Below, piece after piece: positions 22,891 through 31,347 of a stretch of 31,347 nt of DNA. The stretch is from Hofstenia miamia. Its lineage: Eukaryota; Xenacoelomorpha; Acoela; Hofsteniidae. The stretch covers positions 2,122,981 through 2,154,327 of the forward strand of contig CABFPE010000050.1 of the NCBI GenBank assembly GCA_900660155.1. The letters run 5' to 3'. The notes below the pieces were generated by a model that worked only from the letters and a program-made list of their open reading frames with translations, did no database searches and was not told where the DNA came from. Each line of letters opens with the position of its first letter. Position 1 is the stretch's first letter. The translations under genes and the position numbers were made by a program.

Positions 22891-23158
22891 TTAATAATAA
22901 TAATAATATTTATTTAATTCTTTTGTTTTTTTTACAATTCAAGATTAACACTTATGAAGAATTAAAACAATAAATATAAATTAACTTGGTTCTGAAAAAA
23001 TACTTTGTCTTGGTTTCAAAAGTTTATTGTCCTTGATGATATAAATAGTTGGTTTTCATTGTTCATTAGCTTTGTTATAGCTTATAGACTTTGTCCTATA
23101 ATTTGATAAGTAGTTGGATCTTCTTTGTTTTAGTGAAATTTGTAAGGATTTTTTAAAT

Positions 23159-24189
23159 TTATTTATCAAGGAGGTAGCATTTATCATCATATGGTGTTAG
23201 GGATATTTTGTTCATAGTCTGCACTGAAATGTCATGATGGTAACTTCTAATGGCTGTCATTGGATGACGAACAATTTATTCATTGTCCAAAATTGATTTG
23301 AAGAGATCAAAGTTCATCATCTTCTTAACAGCCCCCACAACCCCCTTACTGCTTGCCTTCTCATTGCATTTATTATTGGAAACATACTGTACAGAGTACA
23401 TTTTTGATTTCAGGGCTACAACCTGACTGATGACATCACCACCAAGCTCATCTTTAACCTTCAAATACATTTTCTTGTTGTTTTCACTGAATAATGGTGA
23501 GTCTCTAGAATAATTTGAAAAATCAAAGTGATTTGACATTGCGGCTAGGTGGTCTTCATAGACATTCCTGGTCTTTATTTTATAGAGGAGAGAGTCTGTA
23601 TCACTGTATAAAACTGTAATTTTATTTTCAAATGCTGGCTTCATGGTTTGATAGTGAAATTTAAACATTTGTAGTTTTGAAAGATCTAAAATCACCTGTC
23701 CCACATAATTTGGTTTATTCCATACAATTTCTTTATTTTGTAGCATGACCTGCACCAAGTCTTCATTGATTATATTGAATGATTTGAATACTGGCTGTTT
23801 GATTAATTTCTCTGCTGCCTCCTGATCACCAACAAACTTTGCTTTACACCACTTTCTTAGAGACTCCATTGTTTTGCCAAATACTGCATTAGACATAAGC
23901 TTATAAAAGCTCTTCTCAAAATCATTCTTTGCAGCCTTGTGCTTCAATGTGTTCAAATCAATATAAGGCTTTAAAGAAGGTGCCTGCTTAAATTGTAATG
24001 CCCTGTGGAACCTGGTGATCTTTAGTCCATGTTCAATGTAAAATTTCAGCACCTCATAGTGAACCACATACTTTTTCTTAGGGTAAAATGTCTGCACCAA
24101 TTTTGCTACTTTACTAGATTTCAGTCCCAATGTCTCTTTAATATTCTTTGTATAGGGTGACAGATGTTGATCTTCAATAATCATCTTAT
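23159..24189 (-). pseudogene. Polymerase relic, palm and C-terminal segment
   Basis: Beyond the N at 24190 a new frame carries KYVVHYEVLKFYIEHGLKIT, then polymerase motif B as KLMSNAVFGKTME (about 23900-23860) and motif C as YSDTDSLLY (about 23620-23592), both with expected catalytic residues. The upstream motif A (D..NLYG type in this family) is absent; it should lie between the exonuclease III region and this block, exactly where the N sits. A TAA at 23276-23278 interrupts the frame, but the same frame continues to 23159 with conserved C-terminal text (NKISLTPYDDKCYLLD). The extra N-terminal residues of the open frame starting at 24271 are an out-of-frame shadow of the exonuclease segment. 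Confidence 0.75.
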
Positions 24190-25690
24190 NCATTCCAGCT
24201 AAAGTTGGACAGTGTAAAAAAATGAGCTGGGTCAAGGTTATATGTTGACATGCTTTCCAATTGAAATTCATGAATCACATCCAACAATAGTAAGGTATCT
24301 GCCATTAAATAATTATTATGGAAGTCTTTAAATGTTTGACAACTTCAATTGACCCATGTGTTTTCACATTCAAAATTCAGCTCCACCTGTGTGAGTGGTA
24401 TTTTTCTGGTTAATTGATTATACCAATGGTGCAATTCTGGCAGCTTTGTTTCATTAAATTTATCCAATGAGTCAAACCATTCATAAGGGAATTGGCCCTT
24501 ACCTGTCATAAATGCTGACGCCTTCTGTTCACCCATGCCTGCTTTTAAAAATTCATATTTGTCTGATCCAATATTTTTAGCCAGATTTGATAAACTATCA
24601 CTCATGAAGCAGAAAGAATCCAAAAATCAAAGCTCCTCATAAATGGTTTTGGTGACATTATTTTTATCATTGTATGTTGAAACTGGCACCATCAAACTAA
24701 TTGAGAGGAAATTCTCTGAGGTGCATGGAATGCATGAAAGCTTCTCATTCTCTTTGAGTCTAAGGGACTTTAGCAGCAGATGCATGTCATACTTGCTAGC
24801 ATTGTGTGCAAAAACAGGTGTGAATTTTGGTGTGTGATATAACATATTACAGTCATTGTGGGCAACACCACGCACTTTTCCACTATAATGACAGTGGTCA
24901 ATCACCTGTTCATCCACTTGTTCAAATGGTTTTGCACAGAAAATGCAATGGGTAGCATTTGCCAGCATGGTGTATCATTGTTGAGGCGTTATTATTAAAG
25001 CATGATGTCGCTGTTTTGCTTGGAAGGATTGATGTGCAATTTTACAAAGTTCATTCCATCCTTGCTCCATACAGCTCTCACCTGAAAATATGTTGGTGGA
25101 AAGCAGTTTATTTTCAGTGCTTGTGGCAATGCAGATACCTGAGGGAGTTTGTTGCACATCCTGAACAGTATAGCTGGTTGAGGGATCTGGTGTAACTGTG
25201 TGGATCTTCTGTGATATGCATTCTATGTCTAATGCAGCTATGATGGGTACAAAGTTCTTGGCCCCAAATGATTTAAATGTAATTTTCTCATTGGGATCAG
25301 GGAATGTAATAGTTGGTTCACTATTGCCATTACATTTCTTTTGATGTTTCTCTAAATTTTCCATAGTCCGGAATCCAGAAAGGCATTTAGTGCAAAAGAA
25401 GTCATGATTTCTATTTTTAAAATAGCGTAGGCAGGCATTCATGTTTGTAATTGCCACATAATGTTTCTGATCACTTTCTTCTAACAGCAGGAGGTTTGCT
25501 TTTTTCAGATGGCAGCTTGAAGATATGTATGCAGGCACCAAGCTTTTATCATTGAGGGTGTACACATTCACTGTAATTTTGTTCACCTCCTCAAACTTAC
25601 AGATGTTGTTGATAGACATGGGAAATGAAAGACCAGAAAATTTCAGAGTTGGTAGGAACTTGTGGTGATGGTAAATTTCACATCTTTGCT
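24190..25690 (-). pseudogene. Polymerase relic, exonuclease and HNH-like segment
   Basis: One frame spans this segment. It has a C2HC finger-like motif (CTKCLSGFRTMENLEKHQ, about 25410-25355), the exonuclease I motif AALDIECIS (about 25240-25215, D and E present), a Cys/His nuclease-like insert with CIFCAKP and DHCHYSGKVRGVAHNDCN (about 24945-24845), the exonuclease II region HNASKYDMHLL (about 24810-24778), DSFCFMSDSLSNL, FPYEWFDSLDKF, and the exonuclease III region NYLMADTLLLLDV (about 24310-24270). Exonuclease residues look intact. Three in-frame TGA codons (24975-24977, 24627-24629, 24345-24347) are the only interruptions up to the N at 24190. Confidence 0.75.
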
Positions 25691-26460
25691 GGATGGAGAC
25701 ATGCCAGGACAGCATACAGAAAGCATTTATTTGTTTAAGCAGTGTGAGAGTTTACCAGAAAGTTGTTCCTTTTCAGATAGAGAATGTAGCTGCCAGCTCT
25801 TGTAGGGTGATATTTGGCAATCTGCAGACTTACTCTGTTGATATCTTTCAAAACCAAATTGGAGCCATTTGTTGCATAGATGGTGATGTAGTTGGCAATT
25901 CCATCTATCATTTTCATGAAATCTGCTTGCTGCAAGCCACTGCTAAAGACGAATACAGGGGAGCTTGTCAGATACAATACCACACTTGTTGTTTCACAAT
26001 TTTTTTCTTTAACCTCACATAAGAGGTAAACTTTAGAGGAAAAGTGTTTGGCTATATCATCCAGTATAATTTCGTTAATTTGATGGTAAACACTAGAAAA
26101 GATGAAATAAACATCAACAGATGTTAGTTGATCACTCTGGTAACATGCAAAACTACCATGACAACCTGTTTCCACTTTACTAAATGGTGTGGTTGACACG
26201 TCATTTACAACTTTGAAGTTGTGGGATGTTAAGTGATTATCAAACTTGTTCATGTTAGAAAAGTACATTTTGCATGAGGGGCAAAGATGAACACCATCCT
26301 TTCCATGAACAGATTCAATGTGAGAGCACATTGACAAGGGGGTTGGGCTGGTAAAACCACACTTGTCACAAGAAAACAACTTCATTGGAGGGGAAGGTCT
26401 AACAGAGAGTGTCTTTAAAAGTTTCACAGGAGAAGAAGCAAATCCTTGTTGAGCATTCAT
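25690..26460 (-). pseudogene. Polymerase relic, N-terminal zinc-finger segment
   Basis: The first 241 codons are open (26460-25738). Near residues 30-80 are two C2H2 fingers, CDKCGFTSPTPLSMCSHIESVH and CPSCKMYFSNMNKFDNHLTSH in spacing C-x2-C-x12-H-x4-H (each given here only to show the spacing). The remainder lacks a recognised fold but ends with the tract YHPTRAGSYILYL, a conserved neighbourhood in this polymerase group. A TAA at 25735-25737 stops it, yet the same frame continues with CFLYAVLACLHPAK, which is conserved in relatives, before a frameshift near 25690. So the TAA is a disabling mutation rather than the natural end. Confidence 0.75.
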
Positions 26461-27083
26461 TGTCTAAGCATGAGAGAAGTTAGGCAAGTAATATCCATGA
26501 GAATCAAAAATGAAATGAAAATTGTAATCACTCCCGCCTCATACTTAAAGAGTTATGCCCTGTCCACACAATTAAAATGAAATTCTATTGGATGCCAAGT
26601 GATTAAATTTAAACAGAAAATTTCCATATATGGAAGTTAGAACAAATGATTGACATAAACAGGTTGATGCAAAACTATGAGTCACAAACACTTGATATCT
26701 CATTTTTGAAAAAAATGTGTAGTAATAAACAATTTTCATTATGCATGTATTGTGAAATAAAGAACCCTATTAAATATATGGAGTTTATTTTGAGTTATAA
26801 GCTTTTATTTATAGTTGAGAAAGAGCATGACTGAATATTTATTGCCACATGACATTTAATAAAAGCAATAGTGACTATTTCAATGCACAGAATGCAATAC
26901 AAATTATTTGTATGAAATAAAGAATTGCAAGGTTTTTCAGTAGTATTAAAACATTTATGAGATGTCTAATAAAGAACATTATCTTTTTTACATGAAAATT
27001 TTTGATGTTGTAACCTTATAAACAGCACACACTGTTTAAGAACAAATGATATGTCATGTATACATGATCCCATAAATAGCAAC
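26461..27083. other. AT-rich spacer without a recognised gene
   Basis: It lies between the start of the polymerase relic and the 42-bp array. No coding or RNA feature was seen. It would be the place to look for a promoter or terminal repeat of the polymerase element, but nothing was identified. Confidence 0.5.
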
Positions 27084-28530
27084 TATACCAAAGGCTGAAA
27101 CTAAACTCACAAAGAATAAATTTATATACCAAAGGAATAAACTAAACACACAAAGGAATAAATTTATATACCAAAGGAATAAACTAAACACAAAAAGGAA
27201 TAAATTTATATACCAAAGGAATAAACTAAACACAAAAAGGAATAAATTTATATACCAAAGGAATAAACTAAACACAAAAAGGAATAAATTTATATACCAA
27301 AGGAATAAACTAAACACAAAAAGGAATAAATTTATATACCAAAGGAATAAACTAAACACAAAAAGGAATAAATTTATATACCAAAGGAATAAACTAAACA
27401 CAAAAAGGAATAAATTTATATACCAAAGGAATAAACTAAACACAAAAAGGAATAAATTTATATACCAAAGGAATAAACTAAACACAAAAAGGAATAAATT
27501 TATATACCAAAGGAATAAACTAAACACAAAAAGGAATAAATTTATATACCAAAGGAATAAACTAAACACAAAAAGGAATAAATTTATATACCAAAGGAAT
27601 AAACTAAACACAAAAAGGAATAAATTTATATACCAAAGGCATAAACTAAACACAAAAAGGAATAAATTTATATACCAAAGGAATAAACTAAACACACAAA
27701 GGAATAAATTTATATACCAAAGGAGTAAACTAAACACAAAAAGGAATAAATTTATATACCAAAGGCATAAACTAAACACAAAAAGGAATAAATTTATATA
27801 CCAAAGGAATAAACTAAACACAAAAAGGAATAAATTTATATACCAAAGGAATAAACTAAACACAAAAAGGAATAAATTTATATACCAAAGGAATAAACTA
27901 AACACAAAAAGGAATAAATTTATATACCAAAGGAATAAACTAAACACAAAAAGGAATAAATTTATATACCAAAGGAATAAACTAAACACAAAAAGGAATA
28001 AATTTATATACCAAAGGAATAAACTAAACACAAAAAGGAATAAATTTATATACCAAAGGAATAAACTAAACACAAAAAGGAATAAATTTATATACCAAAG
28101 GAATAAACTAAACACAAAAAGGAATAAATTTATATACCAAAGGAATAAACTAAACACAAAAAGGAATAAATTTATATACCAAAGGAATAAACTAAACACA
28201 AAAAGGAATAAATTTATATACCAAAGGAATAAACTAAACACAAAAAGGAATAAATTTATATACCAAAGGAATAAACTAAACACAAAAAGGAATAAATTTA
28301 TATACCAAAGGAATAAACTAAACACAAAAAGGAATAAATTTATATACCAAAGGAATAAACTTAACATAAAAAGGAATAAATTTACATAACAAAGGTGTAA
28401 ACTAAACAAAATAAAGAATAAATTTATATACCAAAGGTGTAAACTAAATACAAAAAAAATAAATTTATATATCAAAGGAGTAAATAACACACAAAGGAAT
28501 AAATTTATATACCAAGGTCAGAAACTAAAC
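27084..28530. repeat. 42-bp satellite-like tandem array, about 34 copies, built from two 21-bp half-units
   Basis: The unit is 42 bp and consists of two 21-bp halves that both begin AAGGAATAAA: one continues TTTATATACCA, the other CTAAACACAAA. The core (about 27180-28360) is almost perfectly homogeneous, with a few variants clustered at 27635-27770 (GGCATAAAC, GGAGTAAAC, ACACACAAAGG). Both ends are degenerate (CTGAAACTAAACTC on the left, GTCAGAAACTAAACTT on the right). A homogeneous core with decayed edges is the classic result of unequal exchange. Because 42 is divisible by three, the minus strand stays open for 478 codons; this is a by-product of the period and not a protein gene. Confidence 0.95.
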
Positions 28531-30730
28531 TTAGTCTACAATGTGTTAATACAAAATGTGGTGTAACCAGGTAATGTGTGTAAACAATGTTATGTTTGCA
28601 TACTAAAATGACTTGTGATATACCATGTATATTAACAAAACATGTAAAGAAATTTACCACATAAATTAATCATAGCAATTAACCAGATTAGGGGGTGACC
28701 AACCAAGAAAAGTAAATCATTAAAACCATATGCAATTTTTGTAGATGAAAATAACATATTTTGAAAAACGAAATGATGTAATTTCAATATAATGTATACA
28801 TTTTTCAAAAAACTCAAATTATATTGCTTCCATAGTTATATTAATCATCAGGAAATGTGTGTAATTTTTTACAAAATGAAAATAGTGTGTTTTGATAAAC
28901 ATAAATGATGTCTTTGAAGATTCGCGAAAATGAATTAAACAGCTGTGTAATCAATTGAAATTTATGGAAAAAATTAATTAGCAAATGTAATGTGCGATAA
29001 CAGTGGATATTGTGACAAAGATGCTATGTTGTCTTTGCAAGTAATGTTGTCTTTGCAAGTAATGTTGGTTTACCGAAATCGTATGATATAAATTAGTAGC
29101 AATCTGAACAAAACTAGTGTATATAATTAGTTTGTTCACAATGTGCAAATAAAATAATTGAAGCATTACACAGTACTCAGAAAAATGCATTATGAAATAA
29201 AGTGTTGAGAGGATATGATATTTACAAATGTAAGGACACTAAACTAACAAGTAGCAATGAAATGAAACTTTAAGTACATTTACAAAAGTGGTGAAATCTC
29301 TATAATGTTTAACACTTTTAGAAAATATATAAGGAAAACATTTATGGATATGCACTTATTAATATTTTTAGAAGCAATGCAAAAATACATCGAAATGGCG
29401 TTCTATAAATAAAAAACAAAAACTCTAGTAGTGGTTTAAAAGAATTTTAAGTTAAACACTTAAGAGCCAAAGAAAGCGTATTTATTCTTCAACTATATTT
29501 TACAATCATTCTTGAACAAATTATATTGATTGAAATATAAAATATAGCATAAAACAAGCATTACTACAAATGCTATGCACATTTTCTTGGAGAAATAAAT
29601 TAAAAGCAAATGGCATTCTCACACAAACTGAATGAATTAAATTTTAGTGAATTTCATAGTGAGGTGCATTCTTAACATTTCTGAATGTGAAATATTATTA
29701 TGGAGAACGATATACATGTATAAATATAATAAAACATTAATAAAGTTAGTCGCTCACTTTAGTTAAAAGGTAATGCGTTTAAAATGAAGTTTAGCAAAAT
29801 GACGTGACAAAGAAGTGAATGTTAGCCAATCAAATTTAAACTAACAAATTTAAACTTTCTAAACATGATAACAATACATTAATAAAAATAAATAAATAAA
29901 GTAAAAAATAACAAGTTTAATGAATAAAATAAAGGGGTCTGTCGCTCTTCTTCCAAACTCACTTCCTCCAAGTCTGACGTCACAAGATATTAAATACCGT
30001 TAGAGACACAATTTCAATGAAATTGCAATTAATATATTTGAATAAATATATGTATTTCTTTAAACTCGATTTTGATTAGTTTTCTATGTAGTTAAAATTG
30101 CTGAAATACGGAATTACAAGTAAATATATGTAAATATGTTCAATAATTATTAATGTCGAGGTTCACTGTTTGCATTTAGTAAATATTTAGAAATCCTTCA
30201 AAAGTCTGTTTAGATTTAAAATAGAAATTTAATTATGTTGATTAATTTTGTAGTTTGTAATTTATTGTAATAGGTAATAATTTTGTTATTTGTTTGCTAA
30301 TTTCTTATTATATATCTGATAGATTTCCCGATCAGATAATATTCATTGTTTGTGCTGACAGACTATTCTATTCTTTTTTGCAGTAATTGAGAGTTGTTTA
30401 TAACTTTGAAAATATTGAATGTAATTTTTTTATATGTATTTTACTAGAATGTAGAATTAGCCTGTCAACAATGAGTGGTAGTCAGCTCTCTCATATGACA
30501 CCCCTGCATTAAAAGCAGTTAATACTTGAGTATATTACTCAAGGGGGACCAGAAATCTGGAAAAATCGTAATAATGCATCACATTGGTTTGCTATTTACA
30601 AATACAATACAGAAATTTATATCATCCAGGTGTTAAACAAAAATCGCTAATGTTTCTGATTTTTATTTTATACTGGTACACTGGCAGGTATATTATTTCA
30701 AATTGTTGTTTACAAAAATAAAGGAGCATT
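28531..30730. other. AT-rich region without a recognised gene
   Basis: No gene was recognised. It contains an 18-bp direct repeat, ATGTTGTCTTTGCAAGTA, at 29026-29043 and 29044-29061, and a perfect 8-bp-arm hairpin, CTTGAGTA-TAT-TACTCAAG, at 30525-30543. A slightly GC-richer patch at about 29935-29985 has a consensus cAMP-response-type TGACGTCA at 29975-29982 but no adjacent coding sequence. Confidence 0.55.
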
Positions 30731-30738
30731 TCAAAAAG

Positions 30739-30808
30739 CAGATCCGACAGGATTTAAACCTGTTATTTCCGTATTAGAAATGGCTGTGTTGTCTTACACT
30801 ACGAATCT
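30739..30808 (-). tRNA. tRNA-like sequence with CTA-type anticodon loop (degenerate tRNA or SINE head)
   Basis: The minus strand folds as a cloverleaf. The acceptor AGATTCG pairs with CGGATCT in 7 of 7 positions (one G-T). TA fills positions 8-9. The D stem GTGT/ACAC (4 of 4) has a short 6-nt loop. The anticodon stem GCCAT/ACGGA pairs only 3 of 5, with loop TTCTAAT (anticodon read as CTA, 30777-30775). The variable loop is 4 nt, and the T arm ACAGG-TTTAAAT-CCTGT pairs 5 of 5. The A box TAGTGTAAGAC and B box GGTTTAAATCC each match the Pol III consensus at 10 of 11 positions, and a T5 run (30737-30733) follows as a Pol III terminator. The poor anticodon stem and short D loop suggest a pseudogene, a tRNA-derived SINE head, or an organelle-derived copy rather than a standard tRNA. 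Confidence 0.5.
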
Positions 30809-30879
30809 GTAAAATACTTTTTAGAAATAGATAAGCTACCCGAAATTAGTCCGAAGTAAATATGACACAAAACAAATTA

Positions 30880-30904
30880 GAAAGAAAGAAAGAAGAAGAA
30901 AGAG
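30880..30904. repeat. GAAA/GAA microsatellite
   Basis: A short GAAA run passes into GAA. On the minus strand it lies about 50-70 bases after the stop codon of the LINE ORF, where the 3' tail repeat of a non-LTR element might be expected. Confidence 0.8.
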
Positions 30905-30951
30905 CTTAATTATGTTCAAGAAATACATCTTAACATGATAGCATTTACAAC

Positions 30952-31347
30952 TCAATAATTTTTTAGGTACCTATTGGGAAAGAAGCGGTCAAATTTAGTC
31001 GATAGAGATCGCGATTTTGGCAGTCGGTGTCTGAGATTCTCCTTGGCGTAGTCGGTTCTTTCAGGTAGTAGGTCACCTAAAAGACGACTATTCTTCGTAA
31101 TGGACTCATAAAATTTGAAGTCCTTGGATTTGACAATATCTTGGATTGGGGTGTAATTTGATATAACGCCCCACCTAACTGCCTTCTTCTGCACTGCATC
31201 GATAAGGTTCATCTGATAAAGGGGAGATCCACCCCAAACTTCAATGCAATATGTCACCACGGATAGAACTAAGGAATTATAAAGAAGTTGAAGCTCAGTT
31301 TTCTCATATCCCTGCCTTTTCAGTTTAAGCACTAAGTAAAGATTACG
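30952..31347 (-). CDS. C-terminal end of a non-LTR retrotransposon reverse-transcriptase ORF (cut by window edge)
   Basis: An uninterrupted minus-strand frame enters from the right edge and ends at a stop at 30952. It contains LYNSLVLSVVTYCIEVWGGS, then LIDAVQKKAVRWGVIS, and ends SLSTKFDRFFPNRYLKNY. These match the conserved tail after the palm of jockey/CR1-group reverse transcriptases (LY.SL..P...YC..VWG......L...QK..VR.I, then a FFPR-like end). The polymerase and endonuclease domains would lie beyond the window. There is no disabling change in 131 codons, so this copy is younger than the other LINE relics here. An apparent start within the window (GTG at 31332) is not real; the frame is open through it. 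Confidence 0.8.
   Translation of the reverse strand, partial: RNLYLVLKLKRQGYEKTELQLLYNSLVLSVVTYCIEVWGGSPLYQMNLIDAVQKKAVRWGVISNYTPIQDIVKSKDFKFYESITKNSRLLGDLLPERTDYAKENLRHRLPKSRSLSTKFDRFFPNRYLKNY

Larger units (their letters stand above)
23159..26460 (-). mobile_element. Polinton/Maverick-type element: decayed zinc-finger, nuclease and protein-primed DNA polymerase gene
   Basis: One minus-strand gene of about 3.3 kb is recognisable from an ATG at 26460 to a stop at 23159-23161. N to C it carries two C2H2 fingers, a third finger-like motif, a 3'-5' exonuclease domain with an HNH/endonuclease-VII-like Cys/His insert, and a family-B polymerase palm of the protein-primed type. This order is typical of polymerases of Polintons and related endogenous adintovirus-like elements. 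Breaks visible: TAA at 25735-25737, a frameshift near 25690, in-frame TGA at 24975, 24627 and 24345, a frame change with loss of the motif A region at the N at 24190, and TAA at 23276. No integrase, capsid, packaging ATPase or protease gene was recognised in the window, nor were terminal inverted repeats found. It is therefore a solo, inactive polymerase relic. Confidence 0.8.

Noticed and set aside
24191..24271. The apparent start of the polymerase palm frame at 24271
   Set aside because: From 24271 to the N this frame is out of register with the conserved exonuclease III text read in another frame; the true frame switch occurs at the N.
24643..26022. Plus-strand open frames of 64-109 codons across the polymerase region
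   Set aside because: They are antisense shadows of the minus-strand polymerase relic, which carries the recognisable motifs.
27054..28490. A 478-codon minus-strand open frame encoding a hydrophobic 14-residue repeat
   Set aside because: It is the translation of the 42-bp tandem array. The period is a multiple of three, so the frame cannot close; composition and perfect repetition show no sign of protein selection.
27084..28530. CRISPR-like regular repetition
   Set aside because: There are no unique spacers between repeats; units are contiguous, and the setting is a eukaryotic genome.
1296..29982. Three TGACGTCA cAMP-response-type sites (near 1297, 2778 and 29975)
   Set aside because: Two fall inside transposon relics and the third has no adjacent gene, so regulatory meaning is not supported.

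Overview
The window is AT-rich, low-gene-density nuclear DNA of an invertebrate animal. The evidence is GT-AG exon boundaries, several classes of animal transposon relics (pogo/Tigger, piggyBac, mariner-like, at least three non-LTR retrotransposons, and a Polinton/Maverick-type protein-primed DNA polymerase), TA microsatellites and a 42-bp satellite-like array. The phylum cannot be fixed from the sequence. There is no operon structure and no prokaryotic feature.

Layout. 1-1541 holds a decayed pogo/Tigger-type transposase on the minus strand. 1.8-2.5 kb holds a second pogo-type N-terminal fragment on the plus strand, flanked by six copies of a TATTG[CT]GTAC decamer. 2.6-3.1 kb has weak LINE traces. 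The best host-gene candidate is a 1608-bp plus-strand exon at 3344-4951 (phase 0 at both ends) encoding a Ser/Thr-rich, probably disordered protein. 6.3-7.4 kb is an L1-like reverse-transcriptase relic and 7.4-9.2 kb a broken piggyBac transposase, both minus. 11.03-11.62 kb is an internally deleted mariner-like element that keeps both inverted repeats. 14.07-15.09 kb has two GC-richer islands forming a possible inverted-repeat element. 17.0-17.2 kb is a TA microsatellite with a 109-base assembly gap. 17.4-18.65 kb is a second LINE relic. 20.48-22.53 kb is a nearly exact 1022-bp direct duplication joined by one N. 22.7-22.9 kb has a possible two-exon 3' end of a small minus-strand gene. 23.16-26.46 kb is a decayed zinc-finger/nuclease/family-B DNA polymerase gene of the Polinton type. 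27.08-28.53 kb is a 42-bp tandem array. 30.74-30.81 kb holds a tRNA-like sequence. The right edge carries the intact C-terminal end of a third LINE, cut by the window.

Apart from the Ser/Thr-rich exon, almost every recognisable coding stretch is a selfish element in some stage of decay. The points most worth a second look are the polymerase pseudogene, whose central 1.5 kb is interrupted only by TGA codons; the assembly seams at single Ns; the tRNA-like gene with a CTA-type anticodon loop; the decamer-flanked pogo relic; and the unrecognised 3344-4951 exon. I found no convincing new multi-gene system.
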